From IMG/VR virus record IMGVR_UViG_3300005541_000006, positions 1-45,275 of that record: a DNA stretch of 45,275 bases. The stretch is one strand, 5' to 3'. Under the pieces are notes generated by a model. It had not been told where the DNA came from, did no database searches, and saw only the letters and a list, made by a program, of their open reading frames with translations. The position numbers and the translations under genes were made by a program. The stretch is from a virus. Positions 22,832-31,702 of this stretch are shown piece after piece (position 1 is the stretch's first letter; each line of letters starts with the position of its first letter).

Positions 22832-24742
22832 ATGAAACTGCTGATAGCCTTCTTTCTTTCCGCCATCGCGCTGCTTGCGCAGAACACCGGCCCGTGCAGC
22901 CGTGTGACCAACAGCGCTACAAGCGCGCAGGTTCTCAGCGCGGCGAGCACCGGCCGGACGCCTCCCTGCACTTGGGTAGCCGCCGGCAGCGGCGGCGTCG
23001 GGAACGTGGTCGGGCCGGCGTCGGCCACCGACAGCGCTATCGTGCTCTACAATGGCACCACCGGCAAGCTCATTAAGAACTCGAACTGCACGGTGGATAG
23101 CACCGGCGTAGCAACGTGCCTGGGGTACAAAAGCAGCGATTCTTCGCACAGCGGAGCGGCACTGTTTGATGGGATGACTTCAGGGGGCGTGTCGATCGCG
23201 GCGGCGGACGTCGCGGGCACGGCTATCGTTTACGTGCTTCCGAGTACCAATGGAGCAGGAGGCCAGATTCTTTCCGATGGCGGCGTAACGACCTGCCCAA
23301 CACTCGCGGCTGGCTTTCCAACCGTTTGCCACCTGCTGACCTGGACCGCACCGCCTTCTTCTGGCGGTTCCGGCAACCTGCCGAATCAGACTGTCTCGGG
23401 CTGCGGGGTGGAATACACCAGCGGCTTAAATATCACGGTTGGGCTTTGCAATTACAGCATCTCTGGCGCTTCCTATACCAGCCCGATTGCCAATCTCACG
23501 TTTACGACCGCCGATCCGAGCAACCCGCGTATCGACGCCGTAATCGTGGACAACACCGGAGCGGCATCGATCTTGACCGGCACTCCCGCAGCGACTCCGC
23601 TCGATCCGGCGATTGACCCTTCGACGCAGCTTGCTCTCACGTTCATGCTCATCCCGGCGATGGGCACCGCACCGCAAGGCGTGGTATCGACCCTGCTCTA
23701 CGATGAGAACGTCGAGTGGACCTGCACACCAACCACGCATATCGTCTGTAACTCAACGAACAATCCGTACCACGGAACTTACGACATTGAAGCTACGGCG
23801 GCAGTGCTCGGGAACAACTTCACGCTGGTCAAGCCAGCATCGGGCACAGTCGATCTCTCGACGCAGAACAATCTCGTGTTCTATATTCGCTCGAAGGCTC
23901 AATGGGCCACCGGCAACGGCGGGGCGAATGCCGCGCGCTTCTTGAATATCTTCTGGCTGAACGGCGCGGCACAGGTAGGCAATACGATTGTATTGCGCGA
24001 CGGCGCTTTCGGCTTCAATAGCGCGACGACCGGAGCATATCAGCAGATCAGCATTCCCACGGGCTTGTTCCAGACCGGCAGCAATGTGGTGACCACGCTC
24101 AAGGTGCAAGTCTCGGGCAACTCGGGAAGCTCCAGCATCGGCTGGTACATAGACGAAGTGAGCCTGCAAAGCGGATTCAACCCACCCGCCGTTCCTTCGA
24201 CGCTGATGAACTTCCGGGGCACTTGGAACGGCACGACGGCGTACAACGTAAACGATACGGTCGTAGCGAGCGGCATCGGCTACGTGGCGCTCACGCAGAA
24301 CACCAACGTGGCTGTGAGCACTTCGGGGACCTGGGCGAAGCTCGCGACATCAGGCGGCACGACCAATCAGAACATCAGGACAATCGGCGCTAGCTTCGGC
24401 AGCTTCCAATCCGGGGCCACAGCGCTCAGTGCGGCGGCAACCGCCTGCGTGCCTACTTACTTCGCAGGCACGATTCAGGCTGTTGAGATTATCAGCAACG
24501 TCCCGGGCTCGGCGATTATCGACGTTCAGACCGTGGCGCATTCATCCTGGACCGGCACGGCGTCGGCCAGTTCGATTACAGCGTCGGACATCCCGGCTCT
24601 ATCGAGCGCGGCCAGCTACACGGACACTACCCTGACCGGATGGAATAAGACAATCACGGCGGGCACGGACGTCTGTTTCGTGATGACCAGCCCGACGACG
24701 GTAGCGGGATTGAGCATCACGGTAAAGGTCAGTGCAAACTGA
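22832..24742 (+). CDS. tail-fibre-like carbohydrate-binding protein with signal peptide, 636 aa
   Basis: ATG 22832 is preferred over GTG 22826 because AGAGG (22822-22826) is correctly spaced for it. The N-terminus MKLLIAFFLSAIALLAQ is a canonical Sec signal peptide. Residues 60-130 match fibre-type sequence (ATDSAIVLYNGTTGKLIKNS). Residues about 290-450 look like a jelly-roll carbohydrate-binding domain ending in SIGWYIDEVSLQSG. Residues about 460-510 have the aromatic pattern of CBM5/12 chitin-binding modules (FRGTWNGTTAYNVNDTVVA ... GYVALTQNTN). Many cysteines would suit an oxidising, extracytoplasmic location. Domain calls are by pattern. Confidence 0.7.
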   Translation: MKLLIAFFLSAIALLAQNTGPCSRVTNSATSAQVLSAASTGRTPPCTWVAAGSGGVGNVVGPASATDSAIVLYNGTTGKLIKNSNCTVDSTGVATCLGYKSSDSSHSGAALFDGMTSGGVSIAAADVAGTAIVYVLPSTNGAGGQILSDGGVTTCPTLAAGFPTVCHLLTWTAPPSSGGSGNLPNQTVSGCGVEYTSGLNITVGLCNYSISGASYTSPIANLTFTTADPSNPRIDAVIVDNTGAASILTGTPAATPLDPAIDPSTQLALTFMLIPAMGTAPQGVVSTLLYDENVEWTCTPTTHIVCNSTNNPYHGTYDIEATAAVLGNNFTLVKPASGTVDLSTQNNLVFYIRSKAQWATGNGGANAARFLNIFWLNGAAQVGNTIVLRDGAFGFNSATTGAYQQISIPTGLFQTGSNVVTTLKVQVSGNSGSSSIGWYIDEVSLQSGFNPPAVPSTLMNFRGTWNGTTAYNVNDTVVASGIGYVALTQNTNVAVSTSGTWAKLATSGGTTNQNIRTIGASFGSFQSGATALSAAATACVPTYFAGTIQAVEIISNVPGSAIIDVQTVAHSSWTGTASASSITASDIPALSSAASYTDTTLTGWNKTITAGTDVCFVMTSPTTVAGLSITVKVSAN

Positions 24743-24891
24743 TGGGACGCTTAGGACACTTCGGCAAGTGGGCACGTAGTTCTCTTGCACCTAGTTTCTT
24801 TCGGCAGAAGGGGCAGGGCGTCAAGGATTTGGGGCGACCGGCCATCTATTTGCAGCCCACTTCAAATGCCATCGGATTCTCATGCCCCTAA
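24742..24891 (+). CDS. small hypothetical protein, 49 aa
   Basis: ATG 24742 overlaps the preceding TGA (TGATG). The 49-residue product (GRLGHFGKWARSSLAPSFF...) is basic and unlike its neighbours. No SD beyond coupling is seen. The frame fills most of the 180-base gap before the next signal-peptide gene; it may be real or only a spacer. Confidence 0.35.
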   Translation: MGRLGHFGKWARSSLAPSFFRQKGQGVKDLGRPAIYLQPTSNAIGFSCP

Positions 24892-24922
24892 TTGTGGCAC
24901 AAATACCCCTCGGAGTCAACCC

Positions 24923-26344
24923 ATGAAACTACTCATCGCGGTCATCCTCTCTTGCCTCTTGTCGGCCCCATCGTTCGGTGCGTTTAACTCGACGGCCATC
25001 TGGCGCACCAGCACAGTGTCAGGCTCAGGCACTAACGGCGGCGCGTATGACCCCGGAGTCGCCTCCCCTGGCACCGATGAGAGTACCGGCGCGGGCGTTG
25101 CGATAACGGTAACCCTCGCCACGGGCACAACTGGGACCTGTTCCCCGGTATGCAGCGCCACAACTCACGGGCCGGGCAATTTTATCAACATTGCCAGCGG
25201 TTCAGGATGTACCACGGGCACCTTTGAAATTCTGAGCCAGGCTGCGGGCACGATCACGGTCGATCACTCGATGGGTAGCGCAACGGATGCCTGCGTGGGC
25301 AGGATCGGCGGCCCCTTGGCTAGCCCAGTAACCGCAGTAGGGCAGATGGTCGGAGGAAATACCGTCTGCATCAAAGCCGATGGCACCTACACTGTAAGTT
25401 CTCAGATGGTTCCACCCGCTGGAACGGTCAATGCTCCCACCACGCTCCAGGGCTACACAAGCACTTGCCCAACAAATGATGGAGGTCAGGCTACCCTCGC
25501 CTCTGGAACCACAAGTTTCTACCTAATCAATGGCCCAGCATACCAGAACATTTTCAACCTTATCTTAAACTGCGCCTCGCAAACCGGCGCGAGTGCTCTT
25601 ACGATAGCCGGGGATGAGAGCAACCTGAATAATGTACTGATAGAAAACTGCCCGGCCAATGGTTTTTACATCGCCTCTGGCAACGGCCACACGATCACGA
25701 ATTCAAGAGTGACCGGGGGAACCGGGTGCAACACCGCGTTCTATTTTTCTGGTTCGGTCGCCCTCACCGGGGTAGTGTCAGACACGAATGGCTGTCTTGG
25801 TTTTTATGTTGGCAGCGGCGTCAATTTTGTTTGTACATTTTGCATCGCGGCCAATAATACGGGAGCCACCACGGACGGCTTCCAATTCGCGAATGCGAAT
25901 GCTGTTGGCGTAGTGGTCACCAATTCGGCTTCCTATGGCAACGGGCGCGATGGTTTCCGTTTTACATCCGTCCAGGGCTTACCAGGATCTACGCTGAAGA
26001 ATAACTATGCTTATGGAAATACAGGCAAATCGTTCAATTCCTCGGCGGGTTCTGTCACCCTGAACACGATGCACGTGGATTATAATGCCTACACTTCGGG
26101 GTCACTGAACAACATAAGCGCCGGGCCGCATGACGTGACGCTCACTGGCGACCCAACCGTAGCCGGGGCCAGCCTGAACTTCAGCCTGAACGAAACAGCA
26201 GGCGCAGGAGGAGCGCTTCGGGGCACGGGCTTCCCCAATGGCTCTTTCTTCGGCAGCACGGCGTACACAACGATTGGCCCGATACAGCCGCTGGTCAACA
26301 GCACGGCTACTTTGGGCGGCGGGGCGAGCGCGTTCGTACAATGA
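24923..26344 (+). CDS. right-handed beta-helix spike-like protein with signal peptide, 473 aa
   Basis: ATG 24923 has GGAG at 24912-24915, and gives the N-terminus MKLLIAVILSCLLSAPSFG, a Sec signal almost identical at the start to that of the 22832 gene. Residues about 190-380 show the short repeated strands with Asn/Gly turns of a parallel beta-helix (NNVLIENCPANGFYIASGNG, HTITNSRVTGGTGCNTAFYF, NSASYGNGRDGFRF), as in pectate lyases and phage tailspikes. No catalytic residues can be asserted. The stop overlaps the next ATG (ATGA). Confidence 0.7.
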   Translation: MKLLIAVILSCLLSAPSFGAFNSTAIWRTSTVSGSGTNGGAYDPGVASPGTDESTGAGVAITVTLATGTTGTCSPVCSATTHGPGNFINIASGSGCTTGTFEILSQAAGTITVDHSMGSATDACVGRIGGPLASPVTAVGQMVGGNTVCIKADGTYTVSSQMVPPAGTVNAPTTLQGYTSTCPTNDGGQATLASGTTSFYLINGPAYQNIFNLILNCASQTGASALTIAGDESNLNNVLIENCPANGFYIASGNGHTITNSRVTGGTGCNTAFYFSGSVALTGVVSDTNGCLGFYVGSGVNFVCTFCIAANNTGATTDGFQFANANAVGVVVTNSASYGNGRDGFRFTSVQGLPGSTLKNNYAYGNTGKSFNSSAGSVTLNTMHVDYNAYTSGSLNNISAGPHDVTLTGDPTVAGASLNFSLNETAGAGGALRGTGFPNGSFFGSTAYTTIGPIQPLVNSTATLGGGASAFVQ

Positions 26345-26688
26345 AACACTTAATCCTACTCGCGATCTTTTCCGTGGCAGCGTGGGGCCAGTGCCCCGCA
26401 TCCGTCACCACGGCGAGCGGAACGGTGTGCTTGGTTGGCCCACAAGGCCCACAAGGACCCGCCGGACCCCCAGGGCCGCCGGGCCCGGCCGCACCCGCGT
26501 CTAATCTGCCGATCACGCTGATGCCGGATGGAAGCGTGCAGATCAAGGCGAATGTGACGATCACCGGCTCAATCACGACGGGATCTGGCAGCGCCGCGCC
26601 TACGGTCATCACGATCACGCGCACGGACGGCACGACATGCCACGTGACATTCTCGCCCACGAACTCTATGTTGTGGACATGCCCATGA
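26341..26688 (+). CDS. collagen-like secreted protein, 115 aa
   Basis: N-terminal signal peptide MKHLILLAIFSVAAWGQ is followed by a short collagen-like stretch of Gly-X-Y triplets (GPQGPQGPAGPPGPPGP, residues 33-49), which forms triple helices in phage and bacterial fibres. The C-terminal 60 residues are beta-rich with repeated Thr (VQIKANVTITGSITTGSG) and two Cys. It could trimerise and act as a fibre cap or adhesin. ATG and stop codons overlap both neighbours by 4 bases. Confidence 0.65.
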   Translation: MKHLILLAIFSVAAWGQCPASVTTASGTVCLVGPQGPQGPAGPPGPPGPAAPASNLPITLMPDGSVQIKANVTITGSITTGSGSAAPTVITITRTDGTTCHVTFSPTNSMLWTCP

Positions 26689-29600
26689 AGCGTCTTGCCA
26701 TTCTCGCCCTCTTCACCCTTGGCTTGCAGGCGCAAGTCACGATGGTTGTCCAGACCAACCCCAAGCCGAATTGGGGACCAACGCAGACATGGCGCACGGG
26801 CGCGGCCAACGGACTCGACGGAACGGCTTCGACCGGCAACACTGGCTATACGTGGTCCTGCACGGCTTACGATCCAGGCACCGGCAGCACCATCTGCCCG
26901 CTGTCGTTCTCAAGCACGACGGCATCTAAGCCGACCGTAACCGGCGTGGTGGCCGGAGACTACTCAATCCATCTCTGCGACGGCGCGGGCATGAACTGCG
27001 TCACCACGCACGTAGGCGCGGTGGACTTCGATGCAGCTACGGGCATCGTCAAGACGCACAACACCACAGCGGATAAGGTTTTTGGTCCGATGCTCGCTAT
27101 CGGGCAGAATCCGTGGAATCTAGAGGACGAACGCTCCACGACGATGATGGGCTTGCAGTGGACGCTGCTCAACACGACGCAGCCCTACAACTCGTACTCG
27201 GATTACAACCCATCGTGGGCGAACGATCAGACCGGAACGGTGAGTTGGACCTGGAATGGAAAGAACTCGACCCAGATAGGCGGCGCGGCTTGCACAACGC
27301 TTAATACCTCGATAACGGCCACCTCAACTTCGATCATCGTGACTGATGCGACCTGCCTCGATCTAAGTTCACTCCCCAGTGTTCCAACAGCAATCACCCT
27401 CCAGGCGAATGTAAATAGCGCCGTGCAGGAGCAGATTCGTATTTGCAGCACGACCGGCACGACAGGGATGCAGACGCTCGGAGTATGCTACGACGGGCGC
27501 GGACCGGTCGCAAGCGGCTCATACTATGTCGCGGCACAGTCTTGGAGTTCTGGAGCGGTCGTAGGGCAATCCCTTGTCAAGGGCAGCGGCACGAGCTTCC
27601 TGTCAACCATCTGTCCTGGCGGCGCTGGACTCGCTGGACCGGTTCCTTACTCTACAGGCACGGTCACGGTCACAGCAGGCTCCCCCACGATCACCGGAAC
27701 CAGCACGAACTGGACCACAGGCAACGGAGTTGTGGCGGGCTATGCGATCCAAGTTTACGGAACAACCGGAGGCGGAGCAACGAACTTCACCTTCATCGCC
27801 CTCATCAATACAGTTGGAAGCACCACCTCGATAACAGCCAGCCGGAACTATCCGAGCACCGCAGACAACGGAACCTTCTCTTACAAGGTCATCATTCCGT
27901 TCTATCGCTGGATCGTGAGCCACTACACCCGCGGCACGCCCTACAGCGGCGACGCTCTTATTGACTGGGGCACAACCACTTGTGAAGACGACACGCATAG
28001 CTTCGTCTCATTCGTCGGCGTCATTGGACACGATCAGGCTTCGCTGAACGGCCAAACCTTCACCGGCGAGAACTATGCCTACATGGATAATGCCAACTCG
28101 AACTATCCCGACACCTGGGGCTTTTACTGCCCCGCTTGCGCGTTCCGCGCGATGTGGTATCGGGCCGGGATTGTCCAGTATCTTCAGATGGCGAACACCG
28201 TGAGTAAGTTTTATCCGCGTTTCCCTGGATTCGGAGACGGCGGCGTGGGCGGGTACGGAGACATCCTCTACGTGGGCAGCGGGATTATCGATTCCACCGT
28301 GTCTTACATTCTCAATGGCACCCCCGCAGTAACGGACCTTCGGCCTTCTTGGAACGCGCCCACGTTTGACTCAAATCCGGCTTCCTGCAACCTTACCGAC
28401 ACCAGGTCGCAATCTTACGGTGAAGGGCTAGTATTTCTTGGCGCTCTCTACGACCCCGACACCAGCTATTGGCAACCGCTGTTCCGCAGTCGTATGGCGA
28501 CCATCAACGCCTGGGACAACATGTGCGCCGGATCCGGTGGAGGCGTCCACACCAATTCATTCGAGAATCAGCTTTATTGGAACGCAGATTATTCACAAGT
28601 GACCCTGACGAACGGCAGCACAGCGGGTACCGGCACAGGGCTTCCGTCAAGCGTTTGTAGCGGCGCGGATTCCGGCACGGTGACGGTTACGGCGGGCTCC
28701 GCGGCGGTAACGGCCACCAGCGGAACATTCACTTCCGGCGTCAATGCCATCGTGATCCAGGGCCGCTACTTCATGTTCAGCCGGACCGGCTCGACCACGG
28801 GGAACCTCGCGGCGCTGTGGCCCGGTTCGTCCGGTTCCTATTCCTACATGACCGTGAACTATAACGAAGTTGCAGCCACATCCATCATGGCGTTCGGGAA
28901 CAGCAATGATGACCCGGCTTTAGCGAATGAATACGTCTGCACCTGGAACAGCGCCACGTCGATCACGCTCGATAGAAACTTCAGCGGGAATTCGAACACC
29001 TATTACGAGTTCCAGACCAATACCGGATCGGAGGCAGCCGGTCTTACACAGCAACCCTTCATGATGGGCATAAAGGCATGGGTGACAAACCAGGCGGCTC
29101 CGCTCGATTCGACCCTGAGCCTGAACAACGGGACTATTCGCGGCAACGTAGCTACCTGGGTGGCAACTTACGGCTATGACAATCAGTCCGCCCTAAACGG
29201 CACGCAGGCGATCTACTGGGCGCGGAACTGCACGTTCTGCGAATCGGGCGGCGCTAACACCGGGTCGTTCGACTACACGACCCCTATTATGCGCGCCGGG
29301 TTCGCGGGATCGCCCAACTACACCGTCCAGGAGCAGCGGGAAATAAACCAGGAAGGCTTCAACGGCTTGGTGCAGTGGTACATCTCGAATGCAAACTCGA
29401 CCAACAAAGCAATCGTAGACTATCTTTACGGCGCGCTTTGGGGCAGCACATCGCTGGATAATTCATCCGTCAGCGCCTTCACAGATTCTTATAGCGTAGG
29501 GAATGTACCTGGCTACTTGAACCTGAGCAACGGCTATCTTGCGGCTGGCAAGTACCCTGGCTTCTTCTTCGGTATGGGCATGGCGCATGTGTGGCCGGCG

Positions 29601-29738
29601 CTCAGGCAATGCCAGGTAGTAGGCGGCGTGGTGCCTGTGGTTAGCGGCGTGGTGCAGTGTTTGGCATCGGCTTCGACCAACGGCGGAACGGTGACCTCTG
29701 GGACCGTCACTATCAGCGGAGGCGCCCAAGTACAATAG
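26685..29738 (+). CDS. very large secreted beta-rich protein, 1017 aa
   Basis: ATG 26685 overlaps the previous TGA and gives the signal peptide MKRLAILALFTLGLQAQ; an in-frame upstream ATG (26637) lies inside the gene before. Residues about 55-110 resemble an Ig/PKD-like domain (YTWSCTAYDPGTGSTICPL ... GDYSIHLCDGAG). A beta module beginning GTVTVTAGSPTITGTSTNWT (about residue 325) recurs as GTVTVTAGSAAVTATSGTFT (about residue 665). Between them is an aromatic, helical-looking block (FRAMWYRAGIVQYLQMANTV). Possibly a glycan-active spike or surface protein; no catalytic site is identified. Confidence 0.6.
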   Translation: MKRLAILALFTLGLQAQVTMVVQTNPKPNWGPTQTWRTGAANGLDGTASTGNTGYTWSCTAYDPGTGSTICPLSFSSTTASKPTVTGVVAGDYSIHLCDGAGMNCVTTHVGAVDFDAATGIVKTHNTTADKVFGPMLAIGQNPWNLEDERSTTMMGLQWTLLNTTQPYNSYSDYNPSWANDQTGTVSWTWNGKNSTQIGGAACTTLNTSITATSTSIIVTDATCLDLSSLPSVPTAITLQANVNSAVQEQIRICSTTGTTGMQTLGVCYDGRGPVASGSYYVAAQSWSSGAVVGQSLVKGSGTSFLSTICPGGAGLAGPVPYSTGTVTVTAGSPTITGTSTNWTTGNGVVAGYAIQVYGTTGGGATNFTFIALINTVGSTTSITASRNYPSTADNGTFSYKVIIPFYRWIVSHYTRGTPYSGDALIDWGTTTCEDDTHSFVSFVGVIGHDQASLNGQTFTGENYAYMDNANSNYPDTWGFYCPACAFRAMWYRAGIVQYLQMANTVSKFYPRFPGFGDGGVGGYGDILYVGSGIIDSTVSYILNGTPAVTDLRPSWNAPTFDSNPASCNLTDTRSQSYGEGLVFLGALYDPDTSYWQPLFRSRMATINAWDNMCAGSGGGVHTNSFENQLYWNADYSQVTLTNGSTAGTGTGLPSSVCSGADSGTVTVTAGSAAVTATSGTFTSGVNAIVIQGRYFMFSRTGSTTGNLAALWPGSSGSYSYMTVNYNEVAATSIMAFGNSNDDPALANEYVCTWNSATSITLDRNFSGNSNTYYEFQTNTGSEAAGLTQQPFMMGIKAWVTNQAAPLDSTLSLNNGTIRGNVATWVATYGYDNQSALNGTQAIYWARNCTFCESGGANTGSFDYTTPIMRAGFAGSPNYTVQEQREINQEGFNGLVQWYISNANSTNKAIVDYLYGALWGSTSLDNSSVSAFTDSYSVGNVPGYLNLSNGYLAAGKYPGFFFGMGMAHVWPALRQCQVVGGVVPVVSGVVQCLASASTNGGTVTSGTVTISGGAQVQ

Positions 29739-29757
29739 AATCGGAGAGAATAAGAAG

Positions 29758-30081
29758 ATGCAACTTGCCTTCGAGAATATCCATCTCGTCCTAGACATCG
29801 TAACGCCGGTCGCTCTGATCGCTGTCGCATGGGTTGGGATGACGATACGCAATTCTATTCTTACCAACAAACTTGAGGCGCAAGCCTACAACGCCAAAGT
29901 CAAAGAGGAACTGGTAGCCTCAAGCGGAGAAGTCAAAACTGCCCTGCTTGAGAATACGGCGAAATTGGTGCAAGCACAGACCGTCATCAGCGGAGAACTC
30001 TCTAAGCACGTGATGTCCGACGACATGCAGTTTAAGATGATCCAGGATGCGCTTCATCGCATCGAAAACAAGAAAGGCTGA
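29758..30081 (+). CDS. membrane-anchored coiled-coil protein, 107 aa
   Basis: SD GGAGAGAA lies at 29743-29750. One N-terminal transmembrane helix (VLDIVTPVALIAVAWVGMTI, residues 11-30) is followed by a long amphipathic helix (KLEAQAYNAKVKEELVASSG to the end). This topology suits an i-spanin, antiholin or tail-associated membrane protein. The adjacent two-TM gene supports a lysis role, but no lysin is next to this pair. Confidence 0.55.
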   Translation: MQLAFENIHLVLDIVTPVALIAVAWVGMTIRNSILTNKLEAQAYNAKVKEELVASSGEVKTALLENTAKLVQAQTVISGELSKHVMSDDMQFKMIQDALHRIENKKG

Positions 30082-30083
30082 AA

Positions 30084-30362
30084 ATGATCACCAAGAACTG
30101 GATGCCTACGCTCGCTGGCTTAATATCTGCGGCTGCGTCGTTTGTGATGTTCGCACAGTACGGCGGATTCTATACATTCCCAAAATGGGCAATGGGGCTA
30201 GCTCTGTTCGCGAATGCAGGCGGACTAGCTGGTCTCGGGATCACCGCGAAGCAATACAACACCACTGGAGGAACGGTAGGACAACCATCGACCCCAGAGG
30301 CCCTGGCAGCGGCAAACCAAGCACCAGCTATAGGGGCAAACGCCCCGGTTACTAAATCCTAA
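30084..30362 (+). CDS. putative holin, 92 aa
   Basis: Two hydrophobic helices, about residues 9-25 (TLAGLISAAASFVMFAQ) and 34-52 (KWAMGLALFANAGGLAGLG), joined by a short aromatic turn, then an Ala/Pro-rich soluble tail. This matches class II holin-like topology and the KNWMPTLAGLISAAASF pattern common in environmental phage holin-like proteins. It is the last gene of the rightward structural block and ends on the converging stop of the leftward operon (overlap of 4 bases). Confidence 0.5.
   Translation: MITKNWMPTLAGLISAAASFVMFAQYGGFYTFPKWAMGLALFANAGGLAGLGITAKQYNTTGGTVGQPSTPEALAAANQAPAIGANAPVTKS
30333..30346. terminator. weak hairpin at the convergence point
   Basis: GGGGC-AAAC-GCCCC is a perfect 5-bp hairpin near the end of the last rightward gene and just beyond the end of the leftward operon. 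There is no T tract on either strand, so intrinsic termination is doubtful; it may only slow polymerase where the two operons meet. Confidence 0.2.
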
Positions 30363-30853
30363 CGCAACTTCTCCGTGCGCCCCACTTCACGTAGGTATTC
30401 GCGCCGGCGCGCCTCCCACGGTTCCGGCACAATGGGCGGCTTGCGCGGCGGCCGCGGATACTTCCCGCGCCCATAGCGCTTGGCTTCGTTGCGGAGCGCT
30501 GCGGCGGCGAGATCATCCAGCACGCGCACGGTGCGGATGGTGGTCATAGATCCCTCCTGCTTCGCTCGATGCATTCCGGCCAGCGCTGCAGCCGCAGCCG
30601 CGCGCCTTCGTAGCACTCCCGCGCTTGGTACGCCGCCGCACGAGCATAGATGATGGCACGCGCAAGGCCCACAAGCGGCCAATTCAGCGGTGACGCTTTT
30701 CTTGCGATCTTCTGCCCTGGCGAGCTCCTGATTCATTCGCCCAAGCTGGCGGGCATGTTCTACAAACTCTTTCTCCGTGAAATCGTAACGCAAGTACTCG
30801 CTGGATTTGCGCGTTCTTAGTCTCTCGGGTACTGCCGCAGTTTCTTCCACCAT
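30359..30853 (-). CDS. hypothetical protein, 164 aa (possibly two genes in one frame)
   Basis: The open frame runs from ATG 30853 (or GTG 30850; SD AAGGAGG lies just upstream) to 30359. The N-terminal 60 residues (YLRYDFTEKEFVEHARQLGR ... EDRKKSVTAEL) look like a known type of small phage helical protein. The next 40 residues are an odd Cys-rich stretch (CGPCACHHLCSCGG) that is probably not protein. The last 62 residues start at an in-frame ATG (30547) with a strong SD (AGGAGGGAT) and may be a separate gene. See the overlapping frame at 30544-30672. Confidence 0.5.
   Translation of the reverse strand: MVEETAAVPERLRTRKSSEYLRYDFTEKEFVEHARQLGRMNQELARAEDRKKSVTAELAACGPCACHHLCSCGGVPSAGVLRRRAAAAAALAGMHRAKQEGSMTTIRTVRVLDDLAAAALRNEAKRYGRGKYPRPPRKPPIVPEPWEARRREYLREVGRTEKLR
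30544..30672 (-). CDS. possible overlapping small protein, 42 aa
   Basis: In the +1 frame relative to the 164-residue frame, GTG 30672 to TGA 30544 encodes a helical peptide (GLARAIIYARAAAYQARECY then a Trp/Arg end) that looks more protein-like than the Cys-rich translation it overlaps. Its TGA overlaps the ATG at 30547 (ATGA), the coupling used throughout this genome. There is no clear SD, so an indel relative to an ancestral longer gene is possible. Confidence 0.35.
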   Translation of the reverse strand: MGLARAIIYARAAAYQARECYEGARLRLQRWPECIERSRRDL

Positions 30854-30970
30854 TCCTCCTTGTTACCGCTGCCCGCCACCATTGGTGGTTAACCCGGCAG
30901 GCAGCGTCGAGATTCTCAGAATGCCGCATCCAGCGCATGCGGTTGCGCCTTGCTGTCTCCCCCGAGTCAG

Positions 30971-31702
30971 CTAAGATCGATTCCGGTACTCCTGGATTTC
31001 GCGAAGCTCATTCATGATGTTCCCCAAGTTGTAAGACCGCACGGCCTCATCAATCGTAGGACACCCCCACTTGTCCAGCACCGAAAAGAACGTCCCACAG
31101 CCCAAAGTATCGTAGGCGTCCCGCATAACCTGCATCAGTTCCTTGGCCCGCTCCGGTCCGACTTGGCGGGCTGCTGCACGGATTGTCTCGCGATCCAGTT
31201 GGATGCGGTTCCGCTCCACACACAGCGCCTTGTAAACAGGGATTCCGGCGTCGTGGTTTGGGATATCCGCGGGCGTTTTGAAGCCATGTTTCTCCATGAT
31301 CTGCTGGTACAAATCATCGTTCTCGGTCAAAATCCTCAGGTGGCCGCGGATCTCCTCGAATGCTTCCGCGCTGTTGAATTTCATGAACAGCTTGGATTTA
31401 GTTTTACGCGGCGAGTTATCAACCGGCGCTTCCTCTGAAGCCGCCCATTCCTGGGCGTTAAGTTCCTGCTGAAGGCCGGACAACACGCGCTCGGCAAGCG
31501 CCGCGGGTTCCTCATTCTTTTCAATGGCGACTGTGGCGATCTGGTCGAAGTGGCCGAGCTCGTATCGAGCGAGACAGGAATAGTAAGCGCCGTCATCGTG
31601 CGTCAGGCGCTTCAAGTCCGCCTTGAACTTGCGCGCCTTCTTCATCCGGTCGTAGCCGATAAGCGGGCCAGCGTCTCTGGCAATTATTCCCACGTGGGTC
31701 AT
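30971..31702 (-). CDS. hypothetical protein of the leftward replication operon, 243 aa
   Basis: A mixed helical protein with charged segments (KKARKFKADLKRLTHDDGAY, FEEIRGHLRILTENDDLYQQ) and no membrane segment. I do not recognise catalytic motifs. ATG 31702 overlaps the stop of the 65-residue gene upstream (4 bases), which follows the SSB-like gene, so a role in DNA metabolism is inferred from context. Between it and the next leftward gene, 30854-30970 holds an SD for that gene and no clear frame. Confidence 0.6.
   Translation of the reverse strand: MTHVGIIARDAGPLIGYDRMKKARKFKADLKRLTHDDGAYYSCLARYELGHFDQIATVAIEKNEEPAALAERVLSGLQQELNAQEWAASEEAPVDNSPRKTKSKLFMKFNSAEAFEEIRGHLRILTENDDLYQQIMEKHGFKTPADIPNHDAGIPVYKALCVERNRIQLDRETIRAAARQVGPERAKELMQVMRDAYDTLGCGTFFSVLDKWGCPTIDEAVRSYNLGNIMNELREIQEYRNRS

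Noticed and set aside
30950-31438. Plus-strand open frame of 162 codons in the leftward operon
   Set aside because: Antisense to the 243-residue gene, which has coupling and normal composition.
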